A stretch of DNA of 64,000 nt from Christiangramia lutea (GCF_022489035.1 NZ_JAKVTV010000003.1:62001-126000); one strand, 5' to 3'; shown: positions 19,548 to 28,799, counted from the stretch's first letter. Notes: a model not told the origin generated them from the letters alone. Numbers and translations: made by a program.

Positions 19548-20249
19548 TTATTTCATTCTCAAACAGGCCAAGAATTCATAGTTCTCTCCCTGCTTAATGA
19601 TTTCACAGGAAAAACCATTTTGTTCAGCCTTTTCTTTCAGCAATTCGGGGTCGATATAAAGCCAGTCGAAATAGTCAGATTTAACCCCTTTATAGCTCAC
19701 GCTGTATTCCAGTTCACCATAATAATGATTATCTTCTGTGATTTCCTCATCAAATAGGTAAATAAGATCTGAAGAATCTAATAAGATTTGGCCGTTTTCA
19801 GTTAAAAGGGTCTTTGCATGCTGGAAGAAATTCCCAAGTTTATCCAATTTTCCAATAATTCCGCTTCCATTCATAAGCATGAGAATAGTGTCGTATTTAT
19901 TGTCCTTTAATTTGAAAAAATCTCTGCAAACCGCATTTTTGACTCCTCTTTTTCTGGCGATCTCTATTGCCATGGGCGAGGTGTCTAAGCCCAGAACCTT
20001 GAGATTTTTTTTGTCCTGAAGATATAATGAGTGGCTCCCGGCACCGCAGCCTACGTCCAGCAAATTACCCTTACTCAATTCTAACGCTTCTTGTTCTATT
20101 TCCGGCATCTGACTAAAATCTCTGAATAGATAATCTACAGGAATAATATCATCATCGAAATCTGGTGAATGTACTATGATATCGGTTTTGTCATGATCTT
20201 CATAAAATGCCTTGATGGCCATGCCGAATATATCCTTATTTTTATCCAA
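19548..20249 (-). CDS. Class I SAM-dependent methyltransferase
   Basis: 233 residues. SAM motif I LLDVGCGAGSHSLYL, then LGLDTSPMAIEIARKRG and DTILMLMNGSGIIG. The substrate is unknown. I take TTG at 20247-20249 as start because it keeps the KDIFGMAI N-terminus that seems shared by this group; ATG at 20222 is the alternative. The TTG shares one base with the ATG of the divergent ykgJ-like gene, so promoters must lie inside coding sequence. Confidence 0.82.
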   Translation of the reverse strand: MDKNKDIFGMAIKAFYEDHDKTDIIVHSPDFDDDIIPVDYLFRDFSQMPEIEQEALELSKGNLLDVGCGAGSHSLYLQDKKNLKVLGLDTSPMAIEIARKRGVKNAVCRDFFKLKDNKYDTILMLMNGSGIIGKLDKLGNFFQHAKTLLTENGQILLDSSDLIYLFDEEITEDNHYYGELEYSVSYKGVKSDYFDWLYIDPELLKEKAEQNGFSCEIIKQGENYEFLACLRMK

Positions 20250-20740
20250 TGGAAGAGATTCTTAAGAGTTTACCTGATAGGGCCAAAGATAAGAAGAAGG
20301 AGAACAGGAAGTTCTTTTCAAAGCTAAAGAAAAGACCACCTAAAAATTTAGATTCTTTAATGCTTGAACTTCACGAAGATGAGTTTTCCAGAACCGACTG
20401 CCTTACCTGTGCAAATTGTTGCAAAACAACGGGTCCCTTATTTACTCAGAAAGATATTGAAAGAATAAGCCGTCATTTTAAAATGAAACCGGGAGAATTC
20501 ATCGATGCTTATTTGAGAGTTGATGAAGATAATGACTTTGTACTACAACAGGTGCCATGCCCGTTCTTGGGAGAAGATAACTATTGCTCTATCTACGAAA
20601 AGCGTCCGAAAGCTTGTAGGGAGTACCCGCATACAGATAGGAAAGATTTCCATAAGATCTCAAATATCACCATTAGAAATACAGCAGTATGTCCTGCGGC
20701 TTTCAATATTGTTGAGGAGATGAAGAAAAGGATCAAATGA
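20249..20740 (+). CDS. YkgJ family cysteine-cluster protein
   Basis: 163 residues with the CxxCxxCC-type cluster (CLTCANCC) and later CPFLGEDNYC, KACREYPH and AVCPAA cysteines, the pattern of the YkgJ/zinc- or iron-chelating CxxCxxCC family. It has no signal peptide. Function is not established. Its ATG overlaps by one base the TTG of the divergent methyltransferase, and it ends two codons' width from the decayed PLDc_N gene on the other strand. Confidence 0.85.
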   Translation: MEEILKSLPDRAKDKKKENRKFFSKLKKRPPKNLDSLMLELHEDEFSRTDCLTCANCCKTTGPLFTQKDIERISRHFKMKPGEFIDAYLRVDEDNDFVLQQVPCPFLGEDNYCSIYEKRPKACREYPHTDRKDFHKISNITIRNTAVCPAAFNIVEEMKKRIK

Positions 20741-20931
20741 TCAACCTATGTTTCTTGCAAGAATCACGTATAAAAGCGTTCCCAGTAAGGGTGCTAATAA
20801 GATATAGACCAGCCAGATAATTTTTTCAGTGAGGCTCAGGTATTTTTAACGATTTCGAGAATAGCCCAGATCACAAAGCACATGCCTAAGATGATCATGA
20901 AAATGATAAAAGACAGGGTTGTTTCTTCCGT
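20741..20931 (-). pseudogene. Decayed PLDc_N-domain small membrane protein (frameshift and lost start)
   Basis: Two frames together spell a 62-residue protein typical of the phospholipase D N-terminal membrane domain. First frame: ETTLSFIIFMIILGMCFVIWAILEIVK. After a one-base slip in an A5 run (20843-20847 on the plus strand): SLTEKIIWLVYILLAPLLG and TLLYVILARNIG. The family marks W, P, G and Y are all kept. With six A residues the frame would be open. The start codon position holds ACG exactly where TAATG coupling to the preceding namZ stop would place ATG (TAACG). Two independent lesions favour a pseudogene over a sequencing error. Confidence 0.75.
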
Positions 20932-22166
20932 TAATAAATAAGGTATTTTTGTCTTGTTGAGGCATAATCTTCAAGTCCAGGTTCCCATGTTGCTCTTATT
21001 TTTTCAGCGCTCATACCTTCTTCTATTTGTTTCTGAAGTTTTTCAGTCCCGGCTAGCTTGGTGAAAAACTGGTTGAAGAATTCATTTTTATCTGAAGTGT
21101 TCTCATAAGCTTCAATAAGCCAATCCAGGTTGAGGTTGTTTAAATGATCGGTATCTGTAAGATTCTTTCCATAACATTTCTCACCCAGGTGTTTTGGGTT
21201 TTTTGCACCATCTTTCGATTCTGGAGTATAGGCAAAATTAAAATAGTTCTTATCCAGGAAAGGAGATCCAAATACCTGAAATTGATGATCTGTACCTCGG
21301 CCTGCATTCACATTGGTTCCTTCAAAAAAGCATAAACTGGGATATAAGTTTATAGATTTATCATTAGGAAGATTAGGCGAAGGCTTAATTGGGAGAGAAT
21401 ATTTTTTGGAATGATCGTAATTCTTCATTTCAATTACTTCAATTTCACATTGAATTCCGTTTTTAAGCCACTTTTCACCATTGATCATTTTCGCATATTC
21501 TCCTATGGTCATGCCATGGACTACAGGAACAGGATGCATCCCTACAAAACTGCTAAATTCAGACTCAAGGATAGGACCATCTATATAATGCCCGTTGGGA
21601 TTTGGCCTGTCCATGATGAGTAATGAAATTTCATTTTCCGCACAAGCTTCCATTAAATAATGAAGCGTTGAAATATAGGTGTAGAACCTGGCACCAACAT
21701 CCTGGATATCGAAGATCATCAGGTCGATCTTTTTCAAAGTTTCGGCTGATGGTTTTTTGTTTTTTCCATATAAGGAGACTACTGGCAAGCCAGTTTTGGT
21801 GTCTGTACCATCTTTAATTACTTCGCCAGCATCTGCAGTTCCCCGAAAACCATGTTCAGGGGCGAATACTTTCTGAATATCGATATCCAAATTAACCAGT
21901 GAATCGACCAAATGCGTATAATCGCCTGTTTCGGTTTTAATAACTGAAGTTTGGTTTCCTACGACCCCGATTCTTTTATCTCTTAATAAAGGTAAATATT
22001 CCTCTGTTCGATTTGCACCAGTGATAATTTCTGAATTTTGGTTTGGTACTGGTTCAGAATCTGAATTATTTTCAGATAATTTCTCAGATCCTTTGTTGGT
22101 GTTTCCACAGGAAAGAATTCCGATAAGAAAGAATAAAAATGTACTTTTGAGCAATCTCTTAATCAT
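20931..22166 (-). CDS. namZ: DUF1343 / NamZ-type exo-beta-N-acetylmuramidase lipoprotein
   Basis: 411 residues. Lipobox GILSC near residue 20. DUF1343 hallmarks: RIGVVGNQTSV, VFAPEHGFRG, LMIFDIQDVGARFYTYISTL, MDRPNPNG, then a C-terminal domain with GRGTDHQFQVFGSP. The characterised member NamZ removes terminal MurNAc from peptidoglycan fragments. This would put the protein in cell-wall recycling on the cell surface or periplasm. It starts only six bases from a divergent permease gene. Confidence 0.85.
   Translation of the reverse strand: MIKRLLKSTFLFFLIGILSCGNTNKGSEKLSENNSDSEPVPNQNSEIITGANRTEEYLPLLRDKRIGVVGNQTSVIKTETGDYTHLVDSLVNLDIDIQKVFAPEHGFRGTADAGEVIKDGTDTKTGLPVVSLYGKNKKPSAETLKKIDLMIFDIQDVGARFYTYISTLHYLMEACAENEISLLIMDRPNPNGHYIDGPILESEFSSFVGMHPVPVVHGMTIGEYAKMINGEKWLKNGIQCEIEVIEMKNYDHSKKYSLPIKPSPNLPNDKSINLYPSLCFFEGTNVNAGRGTDHQFQVFGSPFLDKNYFNFAYTPESKDGAKNPKHLGEKCYGKNLTDTDHLNNLNLDWLIEAYENTSDKNEFFNQFFTKLAGTEKLQKQIEEGMSAEKIRATWEPGLEDYASTRQKYLIY
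22142..22149 (+). promoter_or_regulatory. -7 box of the LolE-like permease gene, inside namZ
   Basis: TACTTTTG, exact consensus, located in the signal-peptide codons of the opposing namZ gene and 23 bases before the TTG start at 22173. Confidence 0.6.
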
Positions 22167-22172
22167 AGAATA

Positions 22173-23405
22173 TTGAATTTCGAGTATTTTGTAGTCAAAC
22201 GGCTAATCAGCACTAAAAAATATAAAAGTAGCATATCTGCCCCTATAATAAAAATAGCAATTACGGCAATTGCTATCGGGGTTGTTATGATGCTTGTATC
22301 TTTCGCAACCGGCCTTGGACTACAGGAGAAAATTCGAGATAAGATCGCTGCTTTCAATGGTCACATCAATATCTCCAGTTACGATAATAACAGTTCCAAA
22401 GTATCCCTAATTCCAGTTTCAAAAGACCAGGACTTTTATCCAAATTTCAACTCTGTTGAGGGGATAGACCATGTACAAGCCGTGGCCACGATCTTCGGGG
22501 TAATAAGGACTGAGGAAGATTTTGAAGGTGTGATCGTTAAAGGGGTTGGAGATGATTATAACTGGGAATACTTTGAAGATTTTATCAGAAATGGCCGACT
22601 TCCAGATTTTTCGGAAGGACTGAATGACGAAATACTTATTTCTCAATATCTGTCTAACCGGCTTCAACTTAAGGTTGGAGATAGAGTTCCTACTTATTTT
22701 CTCAGGGATGAAAGTGACAGGCCTATTGCCCGTGGATTTGAAGTTGTTGGGATTTATGAATCCGGATTCCAGGAATTCGATGAATTATACCTACTGGCTG
22801 ATATAAGACATATACAGCGCATCAATAAGTGGGAGGATGACCAGGTTGGTAATTTCGAAGTTTTTGTAGATGATTTCGATGAGCTGGATCAAAAAGGTAA
22901 TGAAGTTTATGAGAATACAGGTTCCTTTCTGGATACTCAAACCATTAGTCAGAAATACTATTCCATTTTCGAGTGGTTGTCGCTTTTCGACTTCAATATA
23001 GCTCTGATCATTGGGATCATGATATTGGTCGCCGGAATAAATATGATCACAGCATTACTGGTTTTGATCTTAGAGCGTACACAAATGATTGGTATTCTCA
23101 AAGCTCTTGGTTCTGCAGACTGGAGCATAAGAAAGATTTTTCTCTATAACGCGGGATACCTTATCATACTTGGTCTTTTCTGGGGGAATTTGATAGGGGT
23201 AGGTCTACTTGTGATACAGAAATATTTTAAGGTGGTTCCACTAGATCCACGAACTTATTATGTCACCGAGGTACCAATTTACCTGAACTGGGATTATATT
23301 CTTGCTGTAAATATTGGAACCTTGCTTTTGTGTATTCTCATGTTGTTAATTCCATCTCTTATTATTTCAAAAATTTCTCCTGTAAAGGCAATTAAATTCG
23401 AGTAA
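22173..23405 (+). CDS. LolE/FtsX-type ABC transporter permease
   Basis: 410 residues with a TTG start (MNFEYFVVKRLI), which gives the normal family N-terminus. TM1 at about 25-47, a large periplasmic MacB_PCD-like domain (about 48-265), then three membrane segments (about 275-300, 320-350, 375-400). These subunits pair with an ATPase to move lipoproteins or act on the envelope. No ATPase gene lies nearby. Followed by the CBS-type enzyme, which has its own promoter. Confidence 0.85.
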   Translation: MNFEYFVVKRLISTKKYKSSISAPIIKIAITAIAIGVVMMLVSFATGLGLQEKIRDKIAAFNGHINISSYDNNSSKVSLIPVSKDQDFYPNFNSVEGIDHVQAVATIFGVIRTEEDFEGVIVKGVGDDYNWEYFEDFIRNGRLPDFSEGLNDEILISQYLSNRLQLKVGDRVPTYFLRDESDRPIARGFEVVGIYESGFQEFDELYLLADIRHIQRINKWEDDQVGNFEVFVDDFDELDQKGNEVYENTGSFLDTQTISQKYYSIFEWLSLFDFNIALIIGIMILVAGINMITALLVLILERTQMIGILKALGSADWSIRKIFLYNAGYLIILGLFWGNLIGVGLLVIQKYFKVVPLDPRTYYVTEVPIYLNWDYILAVNIGTLLLCILMLLIPSLIISKISPVKAIKFE

Positions 23406-23462
23406 TATTCTCCTTCGGAATATAAGCCTCTCTAATCCTTGGTATAAGCCTTAAGGATTTTT

Positions 23463-23470
23463 TACATTTG
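23463..23470 (+). promoter_or_regulatory. -7 box of the cystathionine beta-synthase-type gene
   Basis: TACATTTG, exact consensus, 18 bases before ATG 23489. It makes the in-frame TTG at 23483 an unlikely start. Confidence 0.7.
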
Positions 23471-23488
23471 CAGTCCTAAAAATTGAAA

Positions 23489-24469
23489 ATGGAATACGCT
23501 GAAAATATACTGGGTACCATAGGGAACACCCCCTTGGTTAAAATGAATAAGATCGTAGAGGAGATCGATGCCCTTGTACTTGCTAAATATGAAACCTTCA
23601 ATCCCGGAAATTCTGTAAAGGACAGAATGGCCGTTAAAATGGTAGAGGAGGCCGAAGAGAAAGGTTTGCTGAAACCAGGAGGAACTATTATCGAGGGAAC
23701 CTCCGGAAACACTGGAATGGGACTTGCTCTTGTCGCTATTGTTAAGGGGTATAAGATGATCTGCGTGATGAGCGATAAACAGAGCAAGGAAAAAATGGAT
23801 ATCCTTAAAGCAGTAGGAAGCGAGGTTGTAGTTTGTCCTACTGATGTGGAGCCAGACGATCCCAGGTCTTATTATTCAACTTCAAGGAGGCTTGCTGAAG
23901 AAACGCCTAATTCATGGTATGTGAATCAGTATGACAATCTTGCCAACCGCAAAGCTCACTACGAAACCACAGGACCTGAAATATGGAGACAAACAGATGG
24001 GAAAGTGACCCATTTTGTAGTAGGAGTTGGAACCGGAGGCACTATTTCTGGAGTTGGGAAATATTTGAAAGAGCAAAACCCAAATATTAAAGTTTGGGGT
24101 ATTGATACCTACGGATCTGTTTTTAAAAAATATCATGAAACCGGTATTTTCGACGAAAAAGAGATCTACCCATATGTTACCGAAGGAATAGGAGAGGATA
24201 TTCTTCCTAAAAATGTAGATTTTGATGTGATCGATGGATTTACCAAGGTTACTGATAAGGATGCAGCGGTTTATACCCAGAAGCTTTCCAAGGAAGAAGG
24301 TTTTTTCCTGGGTAATAGTGCCGGTGCTGCAGCAAAAGGCCTACTTCAGCTAAAAGATCATTTTAAAAAGGATGATGTGGTTGTGGTGTTATTTCATGAT
24401 CACGGGAGTCGTTATGTAGGGAAAATGTACAATGACGACTGGATGAGAAAAATGGGATATATCGAATAA
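23489..24469 (+). CDS. PLP-dependent cystathionine beta-synthase / cysteine synthase family enzyme
   Basis: 326 residues. PLP lysine in NPGNSVKDR at Lys44; phosphate loop GVGTGGTISG; substrate loop EGTSGNTGMG. The late part (TYGSVFKKYHETG, EGIGEDILP) resembles cystathionine beta-synthase more than CysK, though regulatory CBS domains are absent. The reaction is beta-replacement on serine or O-acetylserine with homocysteine or sulfide; the choice is not settled by sequence. It is followed 48 bases later by the first AGCS chimera. Confidence 0.88.
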   Translation: MEYAENILGTIGNTPLVKMNKIVEEIDALVLAKYETFNPGNSVKDRMAVKMVEEAEEKGLLKPGGTIIEGTSGNTGMGLALVAIVKGYKMICVMSDKQSKEKMDILKAVGSEVVVCPTDVEPDDPRSYYSTSRRLAEETPNSWYVNQYDNLANRKAHYETTGPEIWRQTDGKVTHFVVGVGTGGTISGVGKYLKEQNPNIKVWGIDTYGSVFKKYHETGIFDEKEIYPYVTEGIGEDILPKNVDFDVIDGFTKVTDKDAAVYTQKLSKEEGFFLGNSAGAAAKGLLQLKDHFKKDDVVVVLFHDHGSRYVGKMYNDDWMRKMGYIE

Positions 24470-24517
24470 ATTCCCCAAATTCATCTGGTCCTTTCAGTTT
24501 AATTAAATTTAAATTAT

Positions 24518-26626
24518 ATGGTAAAGAACTATTGGTTATTCACCAGTTTATTTTTTTTAATAACACTTTTCACAAACGCTCAAGATAAGCAAAGCGAAAC
24601 TTCAGATATGGAAGTTTCATTAAAGCTCATTAATCCTACACGTGAGATCAATGACGGAGAAGCCCGCGTGAAGGTTGAGGGTGGTCAGCCTCCTTATCAA
24701 TACAAATGGAGTAAACAGAATATTGCTTTGGAATCTAAAGAAGCCAAAGGTATTGTAGAAGGCCTTGATTATACCGTTACAGTTTCCGATTCTGATGGAA
24801 ACACAGTAAAAAAGGATTTTACTATTCCTGCAAACTCTATTACCGAAACTTTTAATAGTAAGGTGCAACCAGCGGTAGATTTCCTTGGTGGTATACTTTT
24901 CTGGGATCCTTTTGAAGCTATAGGGATTTACGATCCTGTTGTTTATACAGACCAGAAGGAAATCCCGGTTCCGAACTGGGATGCAACTACAAGTAATGTA
25001 TTTACACTTAAAAAATGGCTGGTCTCTGAAGGTTCATCAGTAAGTGAAGGTGATAAAATTGCCATAGTTCAAAAAGATTCAGGAGAAGAAATAGAAGTTT
25101 TTACTGATGCTGCAGGGAAGTTGAATTACCTGGTTCAGGAAGGTAATGAGATCTTCAATCCAAATATTAAGGAAGACGTTATCGAGCAGAATGCTCATAT
25201 GGTTGCCCAGGTTGAGTATGATGACCCGCAGCCACTGTATCATCCTAATGGAGATATTAGAAAAAATTCAATTCCATTTATTGTAATCTGGCTAATCCTG
25301 GGTAGTATCTTTTTTACTCTAAGGCTTGGATTCGTAAATATTAGGGGATTCAAACATTCAATTGAGCTTGCCAAAGGAAAATTTGATAACCCAGATGCTC
25401 CTGGTACGATTACTCACTTCCAGGCCATGGCTACGGCAGTTTCGGCTACCGTTGGTTTAGGAAATATTGCCGGGGTTGCCGTTGCGATTTCTCTGGGTGG
25501 TGCCGGAGCAACTTTCTGGATGTTCACCGCCGGTTTCTTTGCGATGTCATTAAAATTTACAGAATGTACTCTGGGTGTGAAGTATCGTAAGATCAAGGAA
25601 GATGGAAGAATATTTGGTGGTCCCATGAATTACCTGCGTTACGGTCTTGAGAAAAGGAATATGAAAGGGCTGGGTAAATTTCTAGCTGCGTTATTCGCCG
25701 TACTTGGAATTGGAGCGTCTTTTGGTGGAGGTAATATGATACAGTCTAATCAGGCCTTCAAAATTGTATCCGAACAACTTCCATTCTTGCAGGGATACGG
25801 ATTCTGGTTCGGAATAGGCTTTGCAGTGCTGGTTGGAGTCGTTATCCTGGGGGGTATTAACAGTATTGCACGAGTAACCAGTAAGGTGGTACCTGTAATG
25901 GCTGTTATCTATATCCTGGGTTGCTCCGTGGTTATTGGAGTAAATTTTGAAAACATTGGCGGTGCCTTTTCCGCTATTTTCAATGGAGCGTTATCTGCCA
26001 GTGCTATGAAAGGAGGATTTATTGGAGTTCTTATCATTGGTCTGCAAAGGGCAGCCTTCTCCAGTGAAGCCGGGGTTGGATCTGCGGCGATCGCTCATAG
26101 TGCCACTAAAACCGAAAATCCTATTGCAGATGGTTTTACTTCTTTGGTTGAACCCTTTATAGATACTATGGTAGTTTGTACCATGACTGCACTGGTATTA
26201 ATTTTTACCGGAATGCACGAAGTTGGCGGCGGAATGCAGGGGGTGGAATTAACAGCAGATGCCTTTGGTAGCGTGATCTCCTGGTTTCCTGCTGTACTTG
26301 CTTTAGCAGTTTTCCTTTTCGCGTTTTCCACGATGATTTCCTGGTCTTACTACGGGATGAGATCCTGGACCTACCTGTTCGGGCAAAGTAAAAAGTCTGA
26401 GATCATTTATAAGGTTTTATTCCTGCTTTTTGTAGTAGTGGGGGCCTCGGTAAGTCTTGGAGCCGTATTGAGTTTCTCAGATATGATGATCCTGGCCATG
26501 TCTTTCCCTAATATTATCGGACTGTATATTATGTCTTCTGAAGTTAGGGGAGATATGAAAGAGTACTGGAATAAACTGAAAAATGGAGAATTATTCATAA
26601 ATCCAAAATTCAGGAAGGCAGACTAA
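24518..26626 (+). CDS. AGCS sodium:amino-acid symporter with N-terminal SprB-like and lipoyl-like domains (paralogue 1)
   Basis: 702 residues, about 250 longer than a plain AGCS carrier. Signal peptide 1-21 (ends TNAQ); SprB-like repeat about 38-100 with GGQPPYQYKWS and YTVTVSDSDGNTV; a linker with LFWDPFEAIGIYDP; a lipoyl/biotinyl-like barrel about 158-235 (LKKWLVSEGSSVSEGDKIAIV, then TDAAGKLNYL); then the transporter from TM1 at about 252, with ATAVSATVGLGNIAGVAVAI. The family moves alanine or glycine with Na+. The extra domains should be periplasmic. A lipoyl-type lysine is not clearly kept and periplasmic lipoylation is unexpected, so a structural or sensing role is inferred. Confidence 0.9.
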   Translation: MVKNYWLFTSLFFLITLFTNAQDKQSETSDMEVSLKLINPTREINDGEARVKVEGGQPPYQYKWSKQNIALESKEAKGIVEGLDYTVTVSDSDGNTVKKDFTIPANSITETFNSKVQPAVDFLGGILFWDPFEAIGIYDPVVYTDQKEIPVPNWDATTSNVFTLKKWLVSEGSSVSEGDKIAIVQKDSGEEIEVFTDAAGKLNYLVQEGNEIFNPNIKEDVIEQNAHMVAQVEYDDPQPLYHPNGDIRKNSIPFIVIWLILGSIFFTLRLGFVNIRGFKHSIELAKGKFDNPDAPGTITHFQAMATAVSATVGLGNIAGVAVAISLGGAGATFWMFTAGFFAMSLKFTECTLGVKYRKIKEDGRIFGGPMNYLRYGLEKRNMKGLGKFLAALFAVLGIGASFGGGNMIQSNQAFKIVSEQLPFLQGYGFWFGIGFAVLVGVVILGGINSIARVTSKVVPVMAVIYILGCSVVIGVNFENIGGAFSAIFNGALSASAMKGGFIGVLIIGLQRAAFSSEAGVGSAAIAHSATKTENPIADGFTSLVEPFIDTMVVCTMTALVLIFTGMHEVGGGMQGVELTADAFGSVISWFPAVLALAVFLFAFSTMISWSYYGMRSWTYLFGQSKKSEIIYKVLFLLFVVVGASVSLGAVLSFSDMMILAMSFPNIIGLYIMSSEVRGDMKEYWNKLKNGELFINPKFRKAD

Positions 26627-26650
26627 ATTAATTTCTTGCTTAAAACTATT

Positions 26651-26684
26651 AAAAGCTTCGCCTCACCGGGCGAAGCTTTTTTTT
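26651..26684 (+). terminator. Terminator after AGCS paralogue 1
   Basis: Ten-base-pair stem AAGCTTCGCC / GGCGAAGCTT with a six-base loop, followed by eight T residues. Confidence 0.88.
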
Positions 26685-26762
26685 GCTAAGAAAAGGCTAA
26701 ACCTGTTGGATTTATTTTACATTAATATCAAATATTCTATTTTCAGGGAATAAAATTGAAAT

Positions 26763-27458
26763 ATGAAGAAAATTTACCTTTTACTCCTCGGTCTTATTTT
26801 ATTCTCTTGTAGTTCTACCTTAGATGTAACCGATAACCAGGAGCCGGAAAATCCTAATTTTACCTATCTCGCTTTAGGTGATTCTTATACAATTGGAGAA
26901 AGTGTTATGGAAACCGAACGCTGGCCGGTGCAACTCGCCGAGCAGCTTAGAGATAGGAATTATAAAATGGCGGCGCCTAAGATCATCGCCAAAACCGGAT
27001 GGACTACCGGTGACCTGTTGAGAGGTATGGATAATGAACTTAGTATTCAGCGGGATTTCGACTTAGTCTCTATATTGATAGGTGTTAATAATCAATATCA
27101 AGGCAAGCTTATCACGGAATATGAAGAAGAGCTCCGTAGTATTTTCCGTAGAGCGATCAATCATTCAAAAACCAGGGAGAATGGAGTATTTGCGGTAAGT
27201 ATTCCCGATTACGGGTATACTCCATTCGGGTCGGCGAATCAGGAAGAGATCAGTGCAGAGATCGATAGATATAACGAAGTTTTCCGAAGAGTGGCTGCAG
27301 ACTTTAATGTACCTTTTTATAATATAACTCCAATCTCCAGAAACGCGGGGGAAAACCCTGAGCTTATTGCTAGTGACGGTCTTCATCCAAGTGGATTAAT
27401 GTATAAATACTGGGTTGACCAAATTGTAAATCAGGTAGCTGAAAAACTTCCCGAATAA
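26763..27458 (+). CDS. SGNH/GDSL hydrolase lipoprotein
   Basis: 231 residues. Lipobox LFSC (Cys about 16). SGNH block I ALGDSYTIGE with the nucleophile Ser, block III with the GVNNQY asparagine, block V DGLHPSG with the catalytic Asp-His pair. An esterase, lipase or carbohydrate deacetylase acting outside the inner membrane; substrate unknown. A one-mismatch -7 box TAAAATTG ends four bases before the ATG (26751-26758). Confidence 0.88.
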   Translation: MKKIYLLLLGLILFSCSSTLDVTDNQEPENPNFTYLALGDSYTIGESVMETERWPVQLAEQLRDRNYKMAAPKIIAKTGWTTGDLLRGMDNELSIQRDFDLVSILIGVNNQYQGKLITEYEEELRSIFRRAINHSKTRENGVFAVSIPDYGYTPFGSANQEEISAEIDRYNEVFRRVAADFNVPFYNITPISRNAGENPELIASDGLHPSGLMYKYWVDQIVNQVAEKLPE

Positions 27459-27494
27459 AATTTTATAACCCTCATTTTCAATTGTTTAATTTGA

Positions 27495-27502
27495 TACATT
27501 TG
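27495..27502 (+). promoter_or_regulatory. -7 box placed for a leaderless DUF2851 transcript
   Basis: TACATTTG ends four bases before the GTG start at 27507. With usual Bacteroidota spacing the transcript would begin at or next to the start codon. The -33 match is weak. Confidence 0.5.
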
Positions 27503-27506
27503 AAAG

Positions 27507-28790
27507 GTGAGGGAAGACTTTCTATATCATATCTGGAAGTTTCGGAAATTTAGAACCGAAGCTTTAGAAACCACAGACGGGGACTATATTGATATAGTAC
27601 ATCCGGGAGTTCAGAATGAGCTAGCCGGCCCAGATTTCTTCAATGCGAAAATTCAGGTAGGTGATCAGCTTTGGGCTGGAAATGTGGAAATGCATATTAA
27701 GTCTTCAGACTGGTATTTTCATAATCACGAAACCGATCCTAATTACGATAATGTCATTGTTCATGTAGTTTGGGTACATGATGTCGAGGTATATAGGATG
27801 GATGGTTCTACTATTCCAACCATCGAATTGAAAGGAAAGGTTGATGCCGAACTATTGGAAGCCTACTTTTCCCTGCTAGAAAAGAAACATATTCAGATAA
27901 ATTGCGAGAACGATTTTAAAGATTTTTCAGAATTTCAGTTGCAACACTGGCTTGAGAGACTGTATTTCGAAAGACTGGAAGCTAAATCAGAAAAGATCCT
28001 TCAGATTTTATCGGGAACTGGAAATAATTGGGAGTGGGTTCTATTTATTATGCTCTCTAGAGGTTTTGGCCTGAATGTGAATGCTGAATCCTTTACACAG
28101 CTGGCTAGTAATATCGATTTCAGGATCGTACAGAAATTATTTAGAAAACAACTCTCACTGGAAGCTTTGCTGTTAGGGCAGGCAGGATTGATGCAGGAGA
28201 CTGATAATTATGGGAAAAACTTATCTGAGGAATATAATTTCCTGAGGAATAAATTTTCATTGAATGATAACTATTCGGAGAAACCACAATTTTTCAGATT
28301 AAGACCAGATAATTTTCCAACTATCAGGTTGGCACAATTGGCCGCTCTTTACGCAGAAAAGAATAACTTCTTTCAGAGCATTATACAGTGCGATAATATT
28401 ATAGATTTGAGAACCCTTTTTCAGGTTAATGTTTCGGAATACTGGAAAACACATTATAACTTCGGAAAAAAGCATAAAACCCGTACTAAAAATCTATCAA
28501 ATAATTTTATTGATCTTATCCTGATAAATTGTGTTATTCCTCTACGACATTGTTATGCGAAATATATCGGAAAGGATGAGGTGCAGTTAATCCAGGATTT
28601 TATTTCTGCCGTCAAACCAGAGAAAAATTCAGTAATAAAGATCTTTGATGATTTACGCCCTGGAACAGCGAGCAATGCCTTGCAGTCTCAGGCTCTGTTG
28701 CAATTAAAAAATGAATATTGTAATTTGAATAACTGTCTGCAATGTGAATTGGGTGCTTCTTTATTGAAAAAGTCTCCCAAATACATTTAA
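27507..28790 (+). CDS. DUF2851 family protein
   Basis: 427 residues with a GTG start; MREDFLYHIWKFRKF is the normal opening of this Bacteroidota family. Conserved features include VHPGVQNELAGPDFFNAKI, GNVEMHIKSSDW, HVVWVHDVEV and a cysteine-containing C-terminus (NCLQCELG). Function is not known. No signal peptide. It lies ten bases before the PspC gene, whose promoter overlaps its stop codon. Confidence 0.85.
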   Translation: MREDFLYHIWKFRKFRTEALETTDGDYIDIVHPGVQNELAGPDFFNAKIQVGDQLWAGNVEMHIKSSDWYFHNHETDPNYDNVIVHVVWVHDVEVYRMDGSTIPTIELKGKVDAELLEAYFSLLEKKHIQINCENDFKDFSEFQLQHWLERLYFERLEAKSEKILQILSGTGNNWEWVLFIMLSRGFGLNVNAESFTQLASNIDFRIVQKLFRKQLSLEALLLGQAGLMQETDNYGKNLSEEYNFLRNKFSLNDNYSEKPQFFRLRPDNFPTIRLAQLAALYAEKNNFFQSIIQCDNIIDLRTLFQVNVSEYWKTHYNFGKKHKTRTKNLSNNFIDLILINCVIPLRHCYAKYIGKDEVQLIQDFISAVKPEKNSVIKIFDDLRPGTASNALQSQALLQLKNEYCNLNNCLQCELGASLLKKSPKYI

Positions 28791-28795
28791 ATTTG
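28788..28795 (+). promoter_or_regulatory. -7 box overlapping the DUF2851 stop codon, placed for a leaderless pspC-like transcript
   Basis: TAAATTTG begins in the TAA stop of the upstream gene and ends four bases before the ATG at 28800. A TTG at 28764-28766 lies 21 bases upstream, a good -33 element. Confidence 0.6.
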
Positions 28796-28799
28796 TGAC

